From NCBI GenBank assembly GCA_030037515.1, contig JASHRE010000238.1, positions 1 to 9,819 of the forward strand: a DNA stretch of 9,819 nucleotides, given 5' to 3'. Position numbers and translations under genes: made by a program. This DNA comes from Candidatus Sulfotelmatobacter sp. (GTDB taxonomy: Bacteria; Acidobacteriota; Terriglobia; Terriglobales; Acidobacteriaceae). The notes beneath the pieces were generated by a model. The model was not told the DNA's origin. It saw only the letters and a program-made list of their open reading frames with translations, and did no database searches. The stretch's first letter is position 1; each line of letters opens with the position of its first letter. Below, piece after piece: positions 6,758 through 9,819 of the stretch.

Positions 6758-7492
6758 ATGACGTTGGACTCGCTGCTTCTGAGCCAGGACCCCGAACTGG
6801 TGCGCGTCATCCGGCCGACCCTGGAAAAGATGGCGATCGATGTCGAAGTCTGCCATGAAGCGCGCAAGGCAACCGACATCCTCATCTCCGAAAAATTCGA
6901 CGCCGTCATCGTGGATTGCGATGACCTGAGAGGTGGATTGGAAGTGCTCGATGGACTGCGCGCTACGCCCAGCAATAAGAATTCCGTGACTTTCGCCGTC
7001 CTGAATGGAAAAAGAACCACGACCCAGGAAGCGTTCGGCATGGGCGCCAATTTCGTTCTGCAAAAGCCGATCAGCATGCTCAATGCCTCCCGTTGCTTCC
7101 ACGCGGCCCTGAATTTTATGGTTCGCGAGCGCAGAAGGTACTTCCGCCATCCTGTGAAAATGCTCGTCAGAACCGTTCTGGGAGAGAAGGCCATGAATGC
7201 GACCAGCACCAACCTCAGCGAGAGCGGAATCGCCGTCATGCTGCATGAGGCCTTGCCCAAAGGCGCGGTGCCACGCCTGCAGTTCACACTGCCGCAAACG
7301 GACAGTCGATTTGATGTCGAGGCCGAGGTGGTCTGGGCTGACCTCAAGGGACGAGCGGGATTGCGCTTCCACAACCTGCCCAACACTGCGCAGGAGCAGC
7401 TTGAGCGCTGGCTCGACGAGCGTCTGGAGGAAGAAATGCCGGGGGCAAAAGACCGCATCTCCGCCGCAGAATCTTCGGGAAGGGTTCGCTAG
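6758..7492 (+). CDS. Receiver-like / PilZ domain protein (putative c-di-GMP effector)
   Basis: The 244-residue protein joins an N-terminal CheY-like domain (about 1-125) to a C-terminal PilZ domain (about 126-225). In the receiver, FDAVIVDCDD (48-56) places D53 at the phospho-acceptor position and LQKPI (101-105) supplies K103, but the usual acidic pair near the first strand is reduced to SQD (9-11), so metal binding and phosphorylation may be weakened or lost. The PilZ domain begins RRRYFRHPV (125-133), giving the RxxxR motif, and NLSESG (152-157) matches the (D/N)xSxxG motif; both c-di-GMP binding motifs are therefore present. The tail (214-244) is charged and helical. ATG 6758 is chosen over GTG 6725, because the latter lies within the hairpin and adds residues outside the receiver fold. 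Such proteins usually tune motility, polysaccharide export or gene expression; the partner is unknown. Preceded by a long hairpin; the next gene starts 67 nt after its stop. Confidence 0.9.
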   Translation: MTLDSLLLSQDPELVRVIRPTLEKMAIDVEVCHEARKATDILISEKFDAVIVDCDDLRGGLEVLDGLRATPSNKNSVTFAVLNGKRTTTQEAFGMGANFVLQKPISMLNASRCFHAALNFMVRERRRYFRHPVKMLVRTVLGEKAMNATSTNLSESGIAVMLHEALPKGAVPRLQFTLPQTDSRFDVEAEVVWADLKGRAGLRFHNLPNTAQEQLERWLDERLEEEMPGAKDRISAAESSGRVR

Positions 7493-7559
7493 GAACCCGG
7501 GGTCAAGAACCGCCGAACTTTCTCGCGCCCGCTCGCCAGCCTTAACTACACTACCTGGG

Positions 7560-8210
7560 ATGCGGATAGAGTTGGACCATTTGTTCGTCTGTACTGCAAT
7601 CGGCGCCCCCGAGGCTGAGAAGCTGATTTCATTCGGATTGCATGAGGGTCCTCCTCATCAGCATCCGGGTCAGGGTACGGCCAACCGCCGTTTTGCCTTC
7701 CGTAACGCGATGATCGAGCTGGTGTGGATCCGAGATATAGGGGAGGCTCAGAGTCAACCGACAAAGCGCACGCTGCTTTGGGAGAGATGGTCTGGTCGCA
7801 GGAATCGCGCTTGTCCTTTCGGCATTTGCCTGCGGCCTCTCAGTTCTGCAGAGACAGGGCCACCTTTTCCCTCATGGGAATACCGGCCAGGGTACTTGGC
7901 CGACCCGGCTGTGATGCACGTCGGCGAGGCAGGGATCGAGGAGCCAATGTGGGTTTATCTGGGTTTCATGCGACGGGCCCATCGCGAACAGTGGTTCAGG
8001 GAGCACCCAATTGGAATTCGTGAGATCACCGGCCTGACTCTGACCACTCCCCTGCCGCTTCGATCTCAGGCGGGGCAAACGGCGGTTGAGAGTGGAATTC
8101 TAGCGTCTCGAACGGGAGCTGCTTCCTTGCTCGAAATTGAATTTGACGGCAGGCGTCGAAACAAGCAAATGGATTTCAGACCTCATCTGCCGCTCATGTT
8201 TCACCTGTGA
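7560..8210 (+). CDS. Glyoxalase-like (VOC superfamily) domain protein
   Basis: The 216-residue product starts MRIELDHLFVCTAIGAPEAE, where DHLF carries the usual first-strand histidine (H7) of VOC-fold proteins. HQHPGQGTANRRFAFRNAMI (33-52) followed by ELVWIRD (53-59) is a pattern I associate with a glyoxalase-like subfamily; E53 would be the next metal-ligand candidate. The C-terminal half (about 100-216) is less conserved but compatible with the second beta-alpha-beta-beta-beta module. VOC proteins include dioxygenases, isomerases and resistance proteins; the reaction here is not assignable. The ATG at 7560 directly precedes the first strand; the frame is open further upstream but that part is antisense-like shadow of the PilZ gene. 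The spacer of 67 nt from the PilZ gene allows co-transcription, though no functional link is apparent and no good Shine-Dalgarno is present. Confidence 0.78.
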   Translation: MRIELDHLFVCTAIGAPEAEKLISFGLHEGPPHQHPGQGTANRRFAFRNAMIELVWIRDIGEAQSQPTKRTLLWERWSGRRNRACPFGICLRPLSSAETGPPFPSWEYRPGYLADPAVMHVGEAGIEEPMWVYLGFMRRAHREQWFREHPIGIREITGLTLTTPLPLRSQAGQTAVESGILASRTGAASLLEIEFDGRRRNKQMDFRPHLPLMFHL

Positions 8211-8383
8211 TCACATCGAAAAGTGAACCTCAACCCCGACTAGCGCGGCCGGCAGGGGTATCACGAGCAAATCAAAACTCTACCTCGCCTCCTGTTTGAG
8301 CACGTACCCTGCTTGCGACTTGTACCCTTCGTCACGGCTGGCAAGATGGACTGATCGTACCGACGCGTTCCAAAGACCAGCCT

Positions 8384-8620
8384 ATGTTGAATAACGATTT
8401 TCGCATCGCGAAAGTGCAGAGAACGCTGCGCTGGTTCGAGCAGGATATTCCTCTGCTTGACATGCGCGTGAGAGACCTCTCGAAAGAGCGGCAGGAATCG
8501 GCCAGAGAGTTTGCCGCGGCCCTCATTGATCGGACGCGAGCCGAACTAGAACGGCTGATTCGCGAGCGGGAGGCCGAGACCGGCGAACCCGCCGAACCGC
8601 CGTGCGAACCGGCCGACTAG
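8384..8620 (+). CDS. Small charged helical protein of unknown function
   Basis: A 78-residue frame from ATG 8384 encodes a hydrophilic protein rich in Arg and Glu. Residues about 5-67 alternate charged and aliphatic positions (LIDRTRAELERLIRERE at 47-63), consistent with one or two long helices or a short coiled coil, and the last 14 residues are Pro/Glu-rich with a lone cysteine. No signal peptide, membrane segment or known motif is visible. It has no strong Shine-Dalgarno (only AAAGA about 10 nt before the start). It follows the glyoxalase-like gene by 173 nt and converges on lpxC with a 46-nt gap. The composition looks like a real protein, but a spurious frame in GC-rich DNA cannot be excluded. 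Confidence 0.55.
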   Translation: MLNNDFRIAKVQRTLRWFEQDIPLLDMRVRDLSKERQESAREFAAALIDRTRAELERLIREREAETGEPAEPPCEPAD

Positions 8621-8626
8621 CGTCGT

Positions 8627-8640
8627 GCCAGTTTCCTGGC
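8627..8640. other. Small hairpin between convergent genes
   Basis: GCCAG-TTTC-CTGGC forms a 5-bp stem with a 4-nt loop (GAAA when read on the minus strand) in the 46-nt gap between the two converging stop codons. No T-run follows on either strand, so it is at best a weak 3'-end structure. Confidence 0.25.
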
Positions 8641-8666
8641 GTGAGCAGACCACAGCGCGGAACAGA

Positions 8667-9578
8667 CTAGAGCGCGGACCCCGCCGCAGCGTGGGATGTC
8701 GCACGAGCTGTCCGCTCCAATTGCTCGTCGTCCACCGTGACTTCTTCCCATAACGATTTGTCGCGCAGGATGCGCGACACCAGAGCAGTGTGCATGGCAT
8801 GACCGGCGCGGTCAGCGACAATATTGCCCAGAATCTGTTTCCCCAGCAACGCCAAATCGCCGACCAGATCGAGAATCTTGTGGCGCACGAACTCGTCGGC
8901 AAAACGCAGCGGACCGTTTTCCAGCCCATCCCGTGTCAGCACGATACAGTTTTCCTTCGACGCCCCGCGAATGAGACCCATATTGCGCATGGCCTGCTCG
9001 TCCTGCCGCGAGCCAAAGGTGCGCGCGGGCGCAATGTGGCGCAGGTAACTCCCGTTGCTCAGCTCAACTTTGAAAGTTTCCTTTCCAATGAGCGGATGGG
9101 GAAAATTGATCGAATAAGAAACGGAATAGCTTTCTCCGGGGTACACGCCAATGAACTTGTTCCCTTCCCGGAGTTCCATTTCCCGACGAATTTTCAGGTA
9201 GGTTCGCGATCGCCGCTGCTTGCGAATGCCCGCCTTCTGGATCATCTGCACAAAGGGAAGAGCGCTGCCATCCAAAATGGGCAATTCCAGCGTATCGAGC
9301 TCCACAATCGCATTGTCGATGCCCATGCCGATGAAGGCCGAGAGCAGGTGCTCGGTGGTCGAAATAAGAACGCCCTTTTTCATCAAGCTGGTGGCGTAGC
9401 TCACGCGGGCGACGTTGCGGCTCACCGCCTCGATTTCGAACCCGTCTAGATCGGTGCGGCGAAAGACGATTCCACAGCCCGACTGGGCCGGAAGGATGCG
9501 CATCGAAACCAGCGCGCCACTGTGAAGGCCTATGCCTGAGCATTCCACGGCCGAGCGGATTGTTTGCTCGCGAATCAA
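8667..9578 (-). CDS. lpxC: UDP-3-O-acyl-N-acetylglucosamine deacetylase (LpxC)
   Basis: LpxC is the zinc deacetylase that commits UDP-acyl-GlcNAc to lipid A synthesis at the inner face of the cytoplasmic membrane. The 303-residue product matches family length and motifs: IRSAVECSGIGLHSG (7-21), ISTTEHLLSAFIGMGIDN (72-89) with zinc ligand H77 and the adjacent catalytic E76, the ELPILDGSA segment (98-106), FVRHKILDLVGDLAL (230-244) with zinc ligands H233 and D237, and AGHAMHTALV (258-267) with H260 as the likely general acid/base. The only start compatible with the N-terminus is TTG 9578: an in-frame TAG lies eight codons upstream and no ATG or GTG intervenes. No Shine-Dalgarno is visible, so translation may be deliberately modest. 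Unlike the enterobacterial ftsZ-lpxC arrangement, it stands alone here, convergent with a small unknown gene. Confidence 0.96.
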   Translation of the reverse strand: MIREQTIRSAVECSGIGLHSGALVSMRILPAQSGCGIVFRRTDLDGFEIEAVSRNVARVSYATSLMKKGVLISTTEHLLSAFIGMGIDNAIVELDTLELPILDGSALPFVQMIQKAGIRKQRRSRTYLKIRREMELREGNKFIGVYPGESYSVSYSINFPHPLIGKETFKVELSNGSYLRHIAPARTFGSRQDEQAMRNMGLIRGASKENCIVLTRDGLENGPLRFADEFVRHKILDLVGDLALLGKQILGNIVADRAGHAMHTALVSRILRDKSLWEEVTVDDEQLERTARATSHAAAGSAL

Positions 9579-9819
9579 GATCGCAGACGAGGTGTAAACA
9601 CTCTAGATTACAACCTGGCCGGAAACTCCGTCTGTGGCAAAAAGGCCACACTTCGTGGTTCGGGATTAAGTCTGTCAACGCCTGCAGTCTGGGCCGAACG
9701 CGAGCACCTCGGTATTAGCACCTCTGCGCACACTGATTCTTGACACTGCCCTTCGGACGAGCGAAACTCCAGTTACATTCATCCAAATCACTTTTTGGAA
9801 GCAAGCTTTGCAGCAGGGA
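9579..9819. promoter_or_regulatory. lpxC upstream region with a small palindrome and a direct repeat
   Basis: No gene is seen in these 241 bases. A perfect 6-bp inverted repeat, TGTGGC (9633-9638) and GCCACA (9645-9650), lies about 55 nt before the lpxC start. AGCACCTC occurs twice (9703-9710 and 9717-9724), 14 bp apart, as expected of a tandem regulator site. TTGACA-like hexamers appear on the minus strand (9678-9673) and plus strand (9740-9745), but neither has a good -10 at normal spacing. Confidence 0.3.

Noticed and set aside
6670..7458. Minus-strand open frame of about 262 codons, Ser/Arg-rich
   Set aside because: Antisense to the receiver/PilZ gene; low-complexity Ser/Arg composition is typical of shadow frames in GC-rich DNA.
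7197..7559. Upstream extension of the glyoxalase-like frame
   Set aside because: It overlaps the PilZ coding sequence out of frame; the VOC fold starts at ATG 7560.
8790..9449. Plus-strand open frame of about 219 codons
   Set aside because: Antisense to lpxC, whose zinc-ligand motifs are all in place.
9740..9745. Perfect TTGACA as a plus-strand -35
   Set aside because: At 16-18 nt spacing the next hexamer (GAAACT) is not a -10; the promoter call is unsupported.
1..9819. CRISPR array, transposon ends, tRNA, phage or defence genes
   Set aside because: No regularly spaced repeats, transposase motifs, cloverleaf or phage-like proteins were found on either strand.

Overview
The window is a GC-rich bacterial chromosomal segment made of short, mostly single-gene transcription units on both strands. 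lpxC shows an outer membrane with lipid A. The mix of a DUF4118/PAS hybrid histidine kinase, PilZ proteins, an HU variant with a lysine-rich tail, a LACTB-like serine hydrolase relic and a Cys-rich protein ending its zinc-finger block in a CPxxCPYL-type motif suggests Acidobacteriota. That assignment is inference from protein flavour; there is no rRNA or marker to fix it.

Layout. (1) Positions 1-2095, minus strand: a hybrid sensor histidine kinase (membrane segments, PAS, HisKA/HATPase, receiver, start of a PilZ domain) that runs off the left edge. (2) 2096-2253: divergent regulatory gap with inverted repeats. (3) 2254-3000, plus: nadD, with an unusual C-terminal tail. (4) 3015-3413, minus: remnant of a serine beta-lactamase/LACTB-like gene, followed by about 200 bp with no gene. 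(5) 3621-4559, minus: a Gfo/Idh/MocA oxidoreductase. (6) 4616-5016, minus: an HU-type nucleoid protein with a strong Shine-Dalgarno and a two-hairpin terminator. (7) 5222-5896, plus: a Cys-rich protein of unknown function, overlapping the tail of (8) folK, 5883-6395, minus. (9) 6396-6757: a 362-bp gene-free gap ending in a long hairpin directly in front of (10) a receiver-like/PilZ protein, 6758-7492, plus. (11) 7560-8210, plus: a glyoxalase-like (VOC) protein. (12) 8384-8620, plus: a small charged helical protein. (13) 8667-9578, minus: lpxC, with a non-ATG start. (14) 9579-9819: leader or intergenic DNA.

The genes fall into housekeeping functions (NAD, folate, lipid A, nucleoid) and cyclic-di-GMP/two-component signalling (two separate PilZ proteins, each joined to a receiver or receiver-like domain). 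No operon is evident. I see no transposase, CRISPR, phage gene, tRNA or defence system, and nothing that amounts to a clearly new system. The items most worth a second look are the histidine kinase-receiver-PilZ fusion, the hairpin over the start region of the second PilZ gene, the Cys-rich protein, and the decayed hydrolase that appears to have altered the 3' end of nadD.
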